A stretch of DNA of 64,000 nucleotides, from contig JADCBP010000010.1 of the NCBI GenBank assembly GCA_020253445.1, forward strand, positions 45,135 to 109,134, read 5' to 3'. Of this stretch, positions 56,969 through 64,000 are shown piece by piece. This stretch comes from Methylobacterium sp. (GTDB lineage: Bacteria; Pseudomonadota; Alphaproteobacteria; Rhizobiales; Beijerinckiaceae). The position numbers were made by a program, and so were the translations under genes. Within the stretch, counting starts at the first letter, position 1. Every line of letters begins with the position of its first letter. The notes beneath the pieces are model-generated. The model was given only the letters and a program-made list of their open reading frames with translations. It searched no databases and was not told the DNA's origin.

Positions 56969-58117
56969 ATGGGCGGGCAGTCCGTTCTAGGAGGTCAAGG
57001 GGGTCAAGGGGGTCAGGGGGGCCAGGGAGGCCAAGGGGGCCAGGGAGGCCAAGGGGGTCAGGGAGGCCAAGGGGGCCAGGGAGGCTTCGTGCAATCGGCC
57101 GAAGGCCTCGTCATCGCGGCGCAGGCCATCCGGCATGCGGCAGGCAAGGATGACGACGGCGCGCAAGCCGTCGGCGCCTATCCGCATCTGCCATTCCCCT
57201 CCCATTCCAACATGCCTCTCTGGGCGGGCTGGGTTCGGAATTCGCTTTATGTGACCGATTTCATCCGAGACTTCGACTGGACACCGGGCAAACGGAAAAA
57301 GAGCGGCGGCGGAACGGTGGCTTTTGAAGGCATCGAACTGACCTACGGAAGAAAGCCCTTCCTGACGCTCCATCGGCCCTCGGCAGATCTCTTCCGCAAG
57401 CAGCTCGTATATGTGCGGAACTATGCCGATCAGCGTGCGGATCGCTTCTCCGAGATCGTCACCCAGGTTGGCTATCCGACCGATTACTTCGCCACGATCC
57501 TCGGGCTGCAGAACGGCGTTCACGCCCATTGCTTCGAGTTGATCGCCGCCACGCAGGCCATCGCCTCGCAGGTCGAGATGATCCCGAAGCATCATCTTGC
57601 CTGCCTGCGGCCGGACCGGCGCGGCGCGAATGTGATGCCGATGATCCCGACCCCGGCGCATGGCAGCTTCCCCAGCGGCCATGCGACGGAGGCTTTCGCG
57701 GTGGCAATCGTGCTGGCGGGGCTGGTGAGGACCTTGAACGCCCGGCCGCCGGCGAAGCGGCCCTACCCGCTCGCCGAACCCCTGATCAATCTTCTCTACA
57801 AGCAGGCCGAACGCATCGCGGTGAACCGCACGGTCGCGGGCTTGCATTACCCCATCGACACCTGGGCCGGCGCGGCGCTCGGCGAGGCATTGGGAGAGCT
57901 CATTCTCGCCAAATGCCAGGGCGGCAAGGCCGCCTGGCGCGGCTATCAGGCCGAGGACAGCGACTTCCTGATCGCGGATTTCCGCAATCCGAAGCCGATG
58001 CAAAGCGGGCACACCCTCATCCACGGGCTTGAACGGGCGCCGGCGGCAATTCCCATCTCGAAGAGCCCGCTTTTCGAATGGCTCTGGAAAAAGACGCTCG
58101 ACGAGTTCAAACCCTGA
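56969..58117 (+). CDS. PAP2-superfamily protein, vanadium-haloperoxidase-like, with N-terminal GGQ repeat
   Basis: The 382-residue protein starts with a GGQ repeat (about residues 8-39). The rest carries PAP2 signatures in order: K-x6-RP in PKHHLACLRP, PSGH in HGSFPSGHATEAFAVA and R-x5-H in NRTVAGLHYPIDTWAG. These are the vanadate- or phosphate-binding residues of vanadium haloperoxidases and lipid phosphatases. No signal peptide or membrane helices are obvious, so a soluble haloperoxidase-like enzyme fits better than a membrane phosphatase. ATG 56969 follows AAGGGGGTAG. The GGQ run makes it unusual. It is followed by a subtilase 15 bp downstream. Confidence 0.8.
   Translation: MGGQSVLGGQGGQGGQGGQGGQGGQGGQGGQGGQGGQGGFVQSAEGLVIAAQAIRHAAGKDDDGAQAVGAYPHLPFPSHSNMPLWAGWVRNSLYVTDFIRDFDWTPGKRKKSGGGTVAFEGIELTYGRKPFLTLHRPSADLFRKQLVYVRNYADQRADRFSEIVTQVGYPTDYFATILGLQNGVHAHCFELIAATQAIASQVEMIPKHHLACLRPDRRGANVMPMIPTPAHGSFPSGHATEAFAVAIVLAGLVRTLNARPPAKRPYPLAEPLINLLYKQAERIAVNRTVAGLHYPIDTWAGAALGEALGELILAKCQGGKAAWRGYQAEDSDFLIADFRNPKPMQSGHTLIHGLERAPAAIPISKSPLFEWLWKKTLDEFKP
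56990..57083 (+). repeat. 9-bp imperfect tandem repeats encoding Gly-Gly-Gln
   Basis: About ten GGAGGCCAA/GGGGGTCAG-type units encode GGQ repeats in the haloperoxidase-like protein. The third position varies (A/G/C/T), so the run is older than a recent slippage event. It is not a CRISPR array. Confidence 0.9.
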
Positions 58118-58132
58118 AGGCGGGAGAACGCG

Positions 58133-60208
58133 ATGAGTGTCGATGCCGCAACCGGGCGCTCGCCCCAACTCACCGGCGCCTATGAGCGCTGGACCTATGG
58201 CCCCGGCCTCGCCTATGCGGGGCTCACCCTCGACCGTTCGGAAATCCGCTACATTCCCGGCATGGTGACGCTGCCGGCTCAGGCCTTGCCCTCGGATTTT
58301 GGTCGAGGCCGGTCATTCCCGGGGGAGGCTCGCCTCCTGTTCAGCGACACCACTCTGGGCGCAAAGGAGCGATCCAGAGAGCCGACATCCTGGCCATTCC
58401 TGCTCGATCTCGGCGATGCTCCCGTGCGGGACCCGTCCCTTATCGAGGTGATCAATTCCACGCTCGACCGGCTGAGCGAGCCACTTCGCGCCTATCTCTC
58501 CGAGAACGGGATCGCGGGTGAGCCCGCTTTCCGCCTCAACGCGCCGCTGCCGCCGGCCTGCGTGAATCCGCAGGGCGGCGAAGTGAAGGCGCGGCCCGCC
58601 ACGGCAACGCAGCCGGTATCCAGCGGCAGCCTGCCTGTCATCGTGGCGGTGATCGACGACGGCATCCCCTTTTCGCATCGCAATCTTCTCGATGCCGCCG
58701 GTCAATCGACGCGCCTCGATTATTGCTGGCTGCAGGGCGCGGCCACGGATTTCGCTCTGCCTTATGGCCGCGATCTCACGCGCGCTGAAATCGACGCGCT
58801 GCGTGCTGCGCATGGGCCGGACGAGGACGCGATCTATGCGCGTTCGGGCGCACTCGATATCTTGCCCGGGCGAGGCACACCCTCCGTCAATCGCTTCGGC
58901 ATGCACGGCTCCCATATCATCGATGCTGCGGCAGGGCGCGCGCCCGGTATGGCAGCGGCGGATATCGACAAGATCCGGATCGTCGCCGTGCAATTGCCGC
59001 CGGCGGTCACGCTCGATACCACCGGCTTCGGCAAGGATGCCTACTTCCTCCACGCGCTGGATTATATCTTCCTCTGCGCGGAGGAGATCGCGCTGGCGCA
59101 ATGCGGCGATCGCAAGGCGCCGCTGCCTGTCGTGATCAATTTCAGCTACGGCTATACGGGCGGTCCGCATGATGGCTCGAGCCCCCTCGAACGCGGCCTG
59201 CGCCAACGCGTGGCGGCGCGCGAGGCGATGGGACGGCCGACGACGCTCGTCATGCCGTCCGGGAACAGCTTCTCGAGCCGCATGCACGGGCAGATTCCCG
59301 CTGCGGCGCTGAATGGCGGCAAGCCCTTCGTGATCCCTTGGCGCCTCCAGCCAACCGACCTTACCCCGAGCTATCTCGAGATCTGGCTGCCTGCGGTCGC
59401 CAATGCCGACAATGCCGCCGCCTTTTCCCTCGCCGTCACGGCGCCGACGGGCGCCATCCCAACGACGGCCAAGCCGCTCGTCTTCGATCTGGCGCCGCAG
59501 GCCACCGGAGCGGTTCAGATCGACACGAAAATTCTCCTGAACGGCCAGGAGATCGGACGCTTCAGTGTCGAAATGGTCAACGAGTTTTGGAAGCGCGTTC
59601 TCCTCGCGCTGGTGCCGACCGATCCCGCCGACGCCACATTGCCCGCCGCGCCATCGGGCCGGTGGGGAATCGCCCTGCAAAAGACGGGCGGGGCGCCGCT
59701 CTCAAAACCCGTCGCATGCCGCATCCAGCGGGACAACGATCCCTATGGCTACAGCCGCGGCGGCAGGCAGAGCGTTTTCGACGATCCGCGCGACGAGATG
59801 TTCGGGCCTGATGGGGCTCCCTCGCGCACCGAGAACCCGCCGGACAGCTTCGTGAAGCGCTTTGGCACGCTGAACGGCATCGCCACGCACGACAAGGTTA
59901 CGGTTGTGTCCGGCTTTTTCGGCGATACAGGGCGCGCGACGGATTATGCGAGCGCGGGTCCGCTGCGCCCACCCGGCCAGCCGCCCGGCGCCGGCGACGT
60001 GCATTTCTCCGCCATCTCCGACGATTCGAAAGCCCTTCGCGGGGCGAGGGCCGCCGGCACGCGCAGCGGATCGAGCTTCCGCCTGTCCGGCACCAGCGTC
60101 GCCGCTCCCCGTGTGGCGCGGAAGATCGCGCTCGGCACGCTGCCGCCCGCGCCTCCGCCACCTCAGGACCCCATCGAAGCGATCAGGCTCGGCCGCAAGG
60201 CCGAATGA
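58133..60208 (+). CDS. S8-family subtilisin-like serine protease
   Basis: The 691-residue protease has the catalytic residues in order: Asp175 in VAVIDDGI, His258 in GMHGSHIIDAAAG, Asn378 in MPSGN and Ser655 in SGTSVAAP. The active residues are all present, and the spacing is large because of inserted segments. There is no signal peptide; residues 1-170 are a unique N-terminal region of unknown use. The C-terminal end is rich in Pro (PPAPPPPQ). It starts 15 bp after the haloperoxidase-like gene, after GGGAG. It may process or protect that enzyme, or act on the same target. Confidence 0.88.
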   Translation: MSVDAATGRSPQLTGAYERWTYGPGLAYAGLTLDRSEIRYIPGMVTLPAQALPSDFGRGRSFPGEARLLFSDTTLGAKERSREPTSWPFLLDLGDAPVRDPSLIEVINSTLDRLSEPLRAYLSENGIAGEPAFRLNAPLPPACVNPQGGEVKARPATATQPVSSGSLPVIVAVIDDGIPFSHRNLLDAAGQSTRLDYCWLQGAATDFALPYGRDLTRAEIDALRAAHGPDEDAIYARSGALDILPGRGTPSVNRFGMHGSHIIDAAAGRAPGMAAADIDKIRIVAVQLPPAVTLDTTGFGKDAYFLHALDYIFLCAEEIALAQCGDRKAPLPVVINFSYGYTGGPHDGSSPLERGLRQRVAAREAMGRPTTLVMPSGNSFSSRMHGQIPAAALNGGKPFVIPWRLQPTDLTPSYLEIWLPAVANADNAAAFSLAVTAPTGAIPTTAKPLVFDLAPQATGAVQIDTKILLNGQEIGRFSVEMVNEFWKRVLLALVPTDPADATLPAAPSGRWGIALQKTGGAPLSKPVACRIQRDNDPYGYSRGGRQSVFDDPRDEMFGPDGAPSRTENPPDSFVKRFGTLNGIATHDKVTVVSGFFGDTGRATDYASAGPLRPPGQPPGAGDVHFSAISDDSKALRGARAAGTRSGSSFRLSGTSVAAPRVARKIALGTLPPAPPPPQDPIEAIRLGRKAE

Positions 60209-60313
60209 GCGAGAGACCGGCTGGCGGCGCCCAAATTCCTCACGGATTTCTCACAACCGTGAACACAGCTTTTCGGCTTTAATCATCCCGTCACCAAGCA
60301 ACGGGAGGCCGAG

Positions 60314-60532
60314 ATGGGGATGGGTTCGAGCAAGACCATGGCCCAGGCTGAATCTGCCGCCGCAAGGTACGGGACGGCGTCGATTGGCGCGCCCGTGAAC
60401 GAGCCGGCGGCCGTGCCCAAGAACGTGCCCTCTTTTGCCCGACGACTGAACGAGACGGATTTCGACCCTTTATTGGGGATCCTCTGGCTTCTGCTCGTCG
60501 CAACCGCGATCTGGATCGTCAATCTCCCTTGA
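60314..60532 (+). CDS. Small membrane protein, unknown
   Basis: The 72-residue frame starts at ATG 60314 after GGGAGG, with a soluble, Ala/Pro-rich N-terminal half and one C-terminal membrane helix (LGILWLLLVATAIWIVNLP). It follows the protease gene by 105 bp and may be a tail-anchored partner. A strong hairpin follows it at 60542-60577. I know no homologue. Confidence 0.55.
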   Translation: MGMGSSKTMAQAESAAARYGTASIGAPVNEPAAVPKNVPSFARRLNETDFDPLLGILWLLLVATAIWIVNLP

Positions 60533-60541
60533 CGATCCAGA

Positions 60542-60577
60542 GATCCCTCCGGATCCGCTTTGCGGTCCGGAGGGATC
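60542..60577 (+). terminator. Strong hairpin after the small membrane protein gene
   Basis: GATCCCTCCGGA with its complement on the other side of GCTTTGC gives a stem of about 15 bp. No long T-run follows, but the position 9 bp after the stop suggests a transcription terminator. Confidence 0.6.
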
Positions 60578-60713
60578 AAGGCGGGTTTGCCCCTCGACAG
60601 GTCGGTCCTGGGGGGCTTTTGCGCATGAAGACCACACATCAGGACGAACCTTCGTCTCATCCTGCGGACTTCATGAGCCCGGCTCGGGCCGGGCGATCGC
60701 GGTAAGGCCTCGG

Positions 60714-60838
60714 CGGAGGCGCGTCGGTATCCGGTGGCGAACGCCCGGCTTTCAGTGAAAGGCTATTGCCCTCGCCACCGGCCAGATGGACAGACAGGCG
60801 AGAACCAGAAACAGCCCCGCGATGATGCGCGACCAGAC
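60714..60838. repeat. 125-bp duplicated segment, copy A (in LysE gene end)
   Basis: This segment covers the last codons of the LysE gene and bases after its stop. It is repeated with four or five base changes at 62326-62450. Confidence 0.9.
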
Positions 60839-61396
60839 CGGAAGCGCCGAAACCACACGACGGCGAATGGCATCCTGGGAAAACATTGCCGCCACGGTCA
60901 AGGCCCAAATGAAGGCAAAAATCCCGGTCGCGGCGAGGAGCGGAAACCCGGCAAACCACGGCAGATCGCCCGCTGGCCCGACAAATTGCGCCGCGAAGAA
61001 CATTCCGGTGATCGGGTTGCTCGAAGCGGTGCAGAAGCCGATCGTCAGGTCGGTCCGCCAATCGGTCGGCCATTTGGCGGCCAGCGATGCCGCGCTGCAG
61101 AGCCGCGGGCCAGACCTGAGGGCACGCCAGCCCATCATCGCGAGCAGCAGGGCAGAAAAAACCCGTCCGACCACTTCCCAGGAACCACCGCTCGGCAGGA
61201 GGCCTACGCCGGCGAAGAAGACGAAACCTTGGGCCGCTGCCCCAAGTCCGACCCCCGCCGCGAGCGGCAGCGTTGCCCCGAAGCCGTGCAGGGCAGCAAA
61301 GCCTCCGGTCGCCAGCACGTTCGGCCCCGGGGTCGCGAGAATGAGAAGGTAGGTCGCAAAATAACCAACCGGAACGGCGAGCGACGTCGAGATCAT
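60752..61396 (-). CDS. LysE/RhtB-family amino-acid exporter
   Basis: The 214-residue membrane protein has about six helices and the LysE/RhtB N-terminal pattern (LILATPGPNVLATGGFAALHGFGATLPLAAGVGLGAAAQG) and SSNPITGMFFAAQF segment, where NP..MFF is typical. The transported solute, an amino acid or similar, is unknown. It overlaps the preceding gene by 4 bp. Its 3' end is duplicated downstream at 62326-62450. Confidence 0.88.
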   Translation of the reverse strand: MISTSLAVPVGYFATYLLILATPGPNVLATGGFAALHGFGATLPLAAGVGLGAAAQGFVFFAGVGLLPSGGSWEVVGRVFSALLLAMMGWRALRSGPRLCSAASLAAKWPTDWRTDLTIGFCTASSNPITGMFFAAQFVGPAGDLPWFAGFPLLAATGIFAFIWALTVAAMFSQDAIRRRVVSALPVWSRIIAGLFLVLACLSIWPVARAIAFH

Positions 61397-61743
61397 CGGG
61401 AATTGGTCTTTCTTGCGGAAAGGATCAGGGGCGAGACCGAATCCAAGGGCGGGTGCATGTCTTCAACCGGTGCTGCCGGAACGGCCGGAGCAAGCTGAGC
61501 AGCCGCGGCTTTCTTCTGGGCACGCTGCCGCAGAGCGCCGTAGAGCCGGACCAGGTTGAGGGGCAGAAGCAGGCCGTGCAGGGCGAGAATGGGGGTGAGG
61601 CTGAGCATCAACCCATAGGAGATGAACAGGACGTTCGCCGCGATAGCGGCGCAGCGAAGGGGCACCATTGTCGGGCTGGCAAAAGCCAGAACGGTGCAGC
61701 CAGCGGCCATGAAGCCAACAAGATCCGCAACATTGATCATCAT
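61393..61743 (-). CDS. Small inner-membrane protein (YgjV-like)
   Basis: The 116-residue protein has three helices in its first 75 residues (VGFMAAGCTVLAFASPTMVPLRCAAIAANVLFISYGLML, then LALHGLLLPLNLVRLYG) and a C-terminal Lys/Ala-rich tail. The MVPLR...NVLFISYG pattern is seen in small bacterial membrane proteins of unknown role. It is upstream of and overlaps the LysE gene by 4 bp (ATGA), so they are co-translated. Confidence 0.6.
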   Translation of the reverse strand: MMINVADLVGFMAAGCTVLAFASPTMVPLRCAAIAANVLFISYGLMLSLTPILALHGLLLPLNLVRLYGALRQRAQKKAAAAQLAPAVPAAPVEDMHPPLDSVSPLILSARKTNSR

Positions 61744-62240
61744 GGTTCACCCCCCCGATGTTTGGGCAATCGGTCGACGGATAGGGGCGGGATCAGGAAG
61801 TCGGGCGAGGTACCCGCTGCGAAGGTACAACCCGACTGAGACCCGAACGGGTGGCTGTCGGTGCTCCCCCATCTCGACCGGTCATCGGATATGGGCTCAG
61901 CGGGGAGCGTATTGGCGAAGTCCGCTACAGTAGCGTCACAGTCTCCGAAAAGGCCGCAGCACTCCCCGTTCACGACCTCCGCTCTAAAGCGTCTTTCAAC
62001 TGCAGGCATCGCCCTTCCCTCCCCTATGAAGCGTGAGGCCCACGATGGCTGCAATTGGATCAGCCGGAGGTCTGCGGATCGCCTCTTGCCATCCGTCAGT
62101 GCAATCCATGTCGGGACCGGGACAAGAAAGCTCCGACGCTTGGATGTTTCGTCGCAGCGAAAGAACAGCAGAACCCACGACGATTTGCGCGTGAGAAAAG
62201 CGTGAATGAATCGTCCTGAGTTTTTTGGGGCTTTCGCCGA
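61744..62240. other. Intergenic region without supported genes
   Basis: A 497-bp stretch upstream of the YgjV-like/LysE pair. Only short frames without recognised motifs are seen; it probably includes the promoter of the pair. Confidence 0.5.
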
Positions 62241-62325
62241 TCAGGTTGCATCGTAACCTGCGGCGCGGAAGTATTTGGCGCACTCGGCGGGCGGGAAGAA
62301 GCCGGGGATACGGCTGATGACTTCC
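62241..62325 (-). pseudogene. IS630-family transposase C-terminal fragment
   Basis: On the minus strand the frame reads EVISRIPGFFPPAECAKYFR followed by AAGYDAT and TGA, a C-terminal pattern of IS630 transposases (-FSPEECANYFR--GY-). Only about 28 codons remain. It abuts the 125-bp duplicated LysE segment. Confidence 0.6.
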
Positions 62326-62450
62326 CGGAGGCGCGTCGGCATCCGGTGGCGAACGCCCGGCTTTCAGTCAAAGACTATTGCCCTCGCCACCGGCCAGATG
62401 GACAGACAGGCGAGAACCAGAAACAGCCCAGCGATGATGCGCGACCAGAC
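62326..62450. repeat. 125-bp duplicated segment, copy B
   Basis: This copy of 60714-60838 contains the LysE C-terminal codons in antisense but not the rest of the gene. It is an orphan copy 1.6 kb from the source, next to an IS630 scrap. Confidence 0.9.
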
Positions 62451-62476
62451 AGCGCATGCACACGACAGGTGGAAGC

Positions 62477-63292
62477 TCAGGTCACCTTGGAATGAATGGG
62501 TGAAGGCCGCAGCATGCGCTTCGATAGAGCGGCGACCATCGCCCTCGGTGCGAAACGGTTGCTGAAAACCATGAATTTGTTGGCCGCACCAACGACTTGC
62601 GTGAGGCCACCGCGCACCATCAGGTCAATTCCTGCTTGCGCGACCATGCGAGGGTCACCGCGACCCTTCTTTCCGAAAAAATGACCTTCGTCGATTCGCT
62701 GAGGATCAAGGTTATTGAAAAAAGCCGTGTCGGTAGGTCCGGGAGCAAGGCAACTCACGCTCACACCGTAGTCTTCCATTTCTTTCGCAAGCGCTTCGGA
62801 AAAGTTCAGAACGAACGCTTTGGATGCGCCGTAAGCCGCAAAATATGGCGTTGGCTGGAAAGCCGCCGTTGAAGCGATGTTGAGGATGCGGCCTGCACGC
62901 CTTTGCTTCATCAGTTCCCCATAAAGGCGACAAAGCTCGGCGACCGCTACGACATTGAGCTGCAACATGCGGTAAATCTGCGCTGGTTCGATGTCCACAT
63001 GCGCATCGACGATGCCAAACCCCGCGTTGTTGATCAACGTATCGACGAGGAACCCATGTTCCTGGGTATGTTCAAACATCCGCTGGGCAGCCCCGGGCTC
63101 GGACAGGTCAATGGAGTGCACGTGAACCTCGGTTCCGTGAGTCAGGCGTAGTTCGTTCGCTGCCGCCTGAAGACGCGCTGCATCCCGCCCGACCAGGATG
63201 AGGCTTTGTTCGCGTGAGGCCAGTAGCCTGGCCATCTCCAGGCCGATACCGCTCCCGCCTCCCGTGATCAGGATAGATCTTGTCGAGCTCAT
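62477..63292 (-). CDS. SDR-family oxidoreductase (DltE-like)
   Basis: The 271-residue SDR has ITGGGSGIGLEMA, NNAGFG, the active-site Ser in NIASTAAFQ and YGASKAF as YxxxK. The C-terminal LTQVVGAANKFMVFSNRFAPRAMVAALSKRML is characteristic of the DltE/YqjQ-like subgroup. ATG 63292 overlaps the end of a hydrolase-like remnant by 4 bp. Substrate unknown; two TetR-type-like repeats lie about 110-190 bp upstream. Confidence 0.88.
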   Translation of the reverse strand: MSSTRSILITGGGSGIGLEMARLLASREQSLILVGRDAARLQAAANELRLTHGTEVHVHSIDLSEPGAAQRMFEHTQEHGFLVDTLINNAGFGIVDAHVDIEPAQIYRMLQLNVVAVAELCRLYGELMKQRRAGRILNIASTAAFQPTPYFAAYGASKAFVLNFSEALAKEMEDYGVSVSCLAPGPTDTAFFNNLDPQRIDEGHFFGKKGRGDPRMVAQAGIDLMVRGGLTQVVGAANKFMVFSNRFAPRAMVAALSKRMLRPSPIHSKVT

Positions 63293-63402
63293 GACCGGCG
63301 CTCCTTTGAGAAGGCAATGTGACGCTGCAGGAAATCGTCAATCAATGCAGTGACACGCACCGGATCATCGACGACCGGAATATCGGCCGTTTCGAGCACA
63401 CG
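63289..63402 (-). pseudogene. Probable alpha/beta-hydrolase C-terminal remnant
   Basis: The frame ending at 63289 reads RVLETADIPVVDDPVRVTAL then IDDFLQRHIAFSKERRS, which resembles the end of an alpha/beta-hydrolase (a P-x-VDDP-x-x-V segment before a final helix). Its stop overlaps the SDR ATG, as if an operon of hydrolase and SDR once existed. The N-terminal part is missing. Confidence 0.4.
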
Positions 63403-63425
63403 GAGACGGGTTCGCATTGGTCTGA
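63403..63425. promoter_or_regulatory. Repeat unit, TetR-operator-like, copy 1
   Basis: Contains AGACGGGTTCGCATTGGTCT, an AGAC...GTCT dyad. It agrees with copy 2 at 21 of 23 positions. Confidence 0.35.
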
Positions 63426-63454
63426 TGGCACCCCAAGGCGGGGTTGGCGAAACA

Positions 63455-63477
63455 GAGACCGGTTCGCATTCGTCTGA
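63455..63477. promoter_or_regulatory. Repeat unit, TetR-operator-like, copy 2
   Basis: Contains AGACCGGTTCGCATTCGTCT, 52 bp from copy 1 (about five helical turns). It lies upstream of the hydrolase remnant and SDR gene. Confidence 0.35.
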
Positions 63478-63580
63478 CAGAACCGGTGCCCAAGATCGGC
63501 ATCGTACTTCATCATCCACGATGGGCGCCGTGACACGCAGCGACCCCGGCGCGGACCACCAAGTCGCTGCCATGCAGGAA

Positions 63581-63607
63581 GGCGGCGGGGACATTGGCCC
63601 CGCCGCC
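63581..63607 (-). terminator. Strong hairpin after the right-edge gene
   Basis: GGCGGCGGGG and CCCCGCCGCC form a perfect 10-bp stem around ACATTGG. It lies 10 bp after the stop codon of the gene at 63617, on the minus strand. Confidence 0.6.
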
Positions 63608-63616
63608 CCAAGGGCA

Positions 63617-64000
63617 TCACACCAGGTAGAACTCGAGGTTGTCGAGCGTGAACGCCCCCGTATTCGCCGCGATCTCGATGCCGTCGAAGGCCGCCCGCTC
63701 GATCACCGAAGTGACAAATCAGACCATGTCTGGTTGGAGAGTGATAATGAACTCGAAACTCTGGAACGCATAGGTCTGCGTCCCGTTCGAGTATGTTTCC
63801 CATCCGGCTTCGCCAGTCACCTTTCCGAAGGAAGAATCGAGCACGGCCACATCGTTCGACTGGGACGAACCAATGAACTTTTCGACATTGCTGATCGTGT
63901 CGATGCTGTTGAGCCAGTTGTTGATATCCTTGTGACGCGCTGTGCCTGATTCCACTTCGCGGATCACGTTACCGCCCCAGTTCCCGCCGCCGTGGACAAA
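63617..64000 (-). pseudogene. Secreted/RTX-like protein C-terminal end with an internal stop (cut by window edge)
   Basis: The minus-strand frame runs from the right edge (GGGNWGGNVIREVESGT) through NSIDTISNVEKFIGSSQSND and ends in QSFEFIITLQPDMV at TGA (63719-63721). Without changing frame it resumes and reads VIERAAFDGIEIAANTGAF and TLDNLEFYLV to a final stop at 63617-63619. NVEKFIGSSQSNDVA resembles the first part of a calcium-binding RTX nonapeptide. The single TGA may be a point mutation (TGG to TGA). The N-terminal part is outside the window. Confidence 0.5.

Noticed and set aside
56990..57083. CRISPR-like array
   Set aside because: This is a coding GGQ repeat with 9-bp units and no spacers.

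Overview
The window is high-GC DNA with the gene content of an alphaproteobacterium, probably Hyphomicrobiales or a close relative. The supporting signs are polyhydroxyalkanoate (PHA) genes, FNR/FixK-type boxes, an ScpB/DUF1403/integrase group, several SnoaL-like and alginate-export-like proteins, and a palindromic intergenic repeat of a kind common in that order. I saw no rRNA, tRNA or CRISPR array.

1-16 kb: a truncated epimerase and a DUF4386 membrane protein are followed by a stress and carbon-storage block: universal stress protein (UspA), PHA synthase, host-attachment protein, phasin, an HlyD/FtsX/ATPase ABC system, a P-type cation ATPase, a second PhaC-like hydrolase, a second UspA and a Clp-fold membrane protease. 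Three FNR/FixK-like boxes lie upstream of the first UspA, the phasin and the divergent ABC/ATPase pair, so low oxygen probably controls the block. An internally deleted zinc alcohol dehydrogenase lies inside it.

16-27 kb: six closely spaced minus-strand genes (SDR, TRIC channel, D-lactate-type dehydrogenase, SDR, alginate-export-like porin, MarC) look like one operon. Next come ScpB and DUF1403, divergent from a tyrosine recombinase and separated from it by a perfect 12-bp-arm inverted repeat, and then a HigB/HigA pair.

27-39 kb: a LacI-regulated catabolic cluster holds a sugar-type ABC transporter, a HisD/HpsN-like dehydrogenase, an SDR, NTF2-like proteins, a bicupin, a MetE-like zinc protein and an alpha/beta hydrolase, ending in a truncated RraA-like gene. 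Two matched operator palindromes precede the transporter. Three chained five-codon mini-ORFs precede its first permease. The substrate is unknown.

39-49 kb: this is an insertion-sequence zone. An IS30 element (3-bp TTG target duplication) sits inside an IS3-family element, which has cut a TRAP receptor gene. IS5, IS481, IS3 and resolvase scraps lie to the right. Between them are two intact genes: a fusion of an FAD amine-oxidase-like domain with a methyltransferase, and an ABC exporter with low-complexity acidic ends.

49-64 kb: a sulfatase cluster (formylglycine-generating enzyme, arylsulfatase, HTH regulator, two outer-membrane proteins) is followed by a group of regulator, PAP2/vanadium-haloperoxidase-like protein with a GGQ repeat, subtilisin-like protease and small membrane protein. 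Then come a LysE exporter, a 125-bp duplicate of its 3' end beside an IS630 scrap, an SDR, and a stop-interrupted secreted-protein gene running off the right edge. Short tandem duplications recur at gene starts and ends throughout the window.
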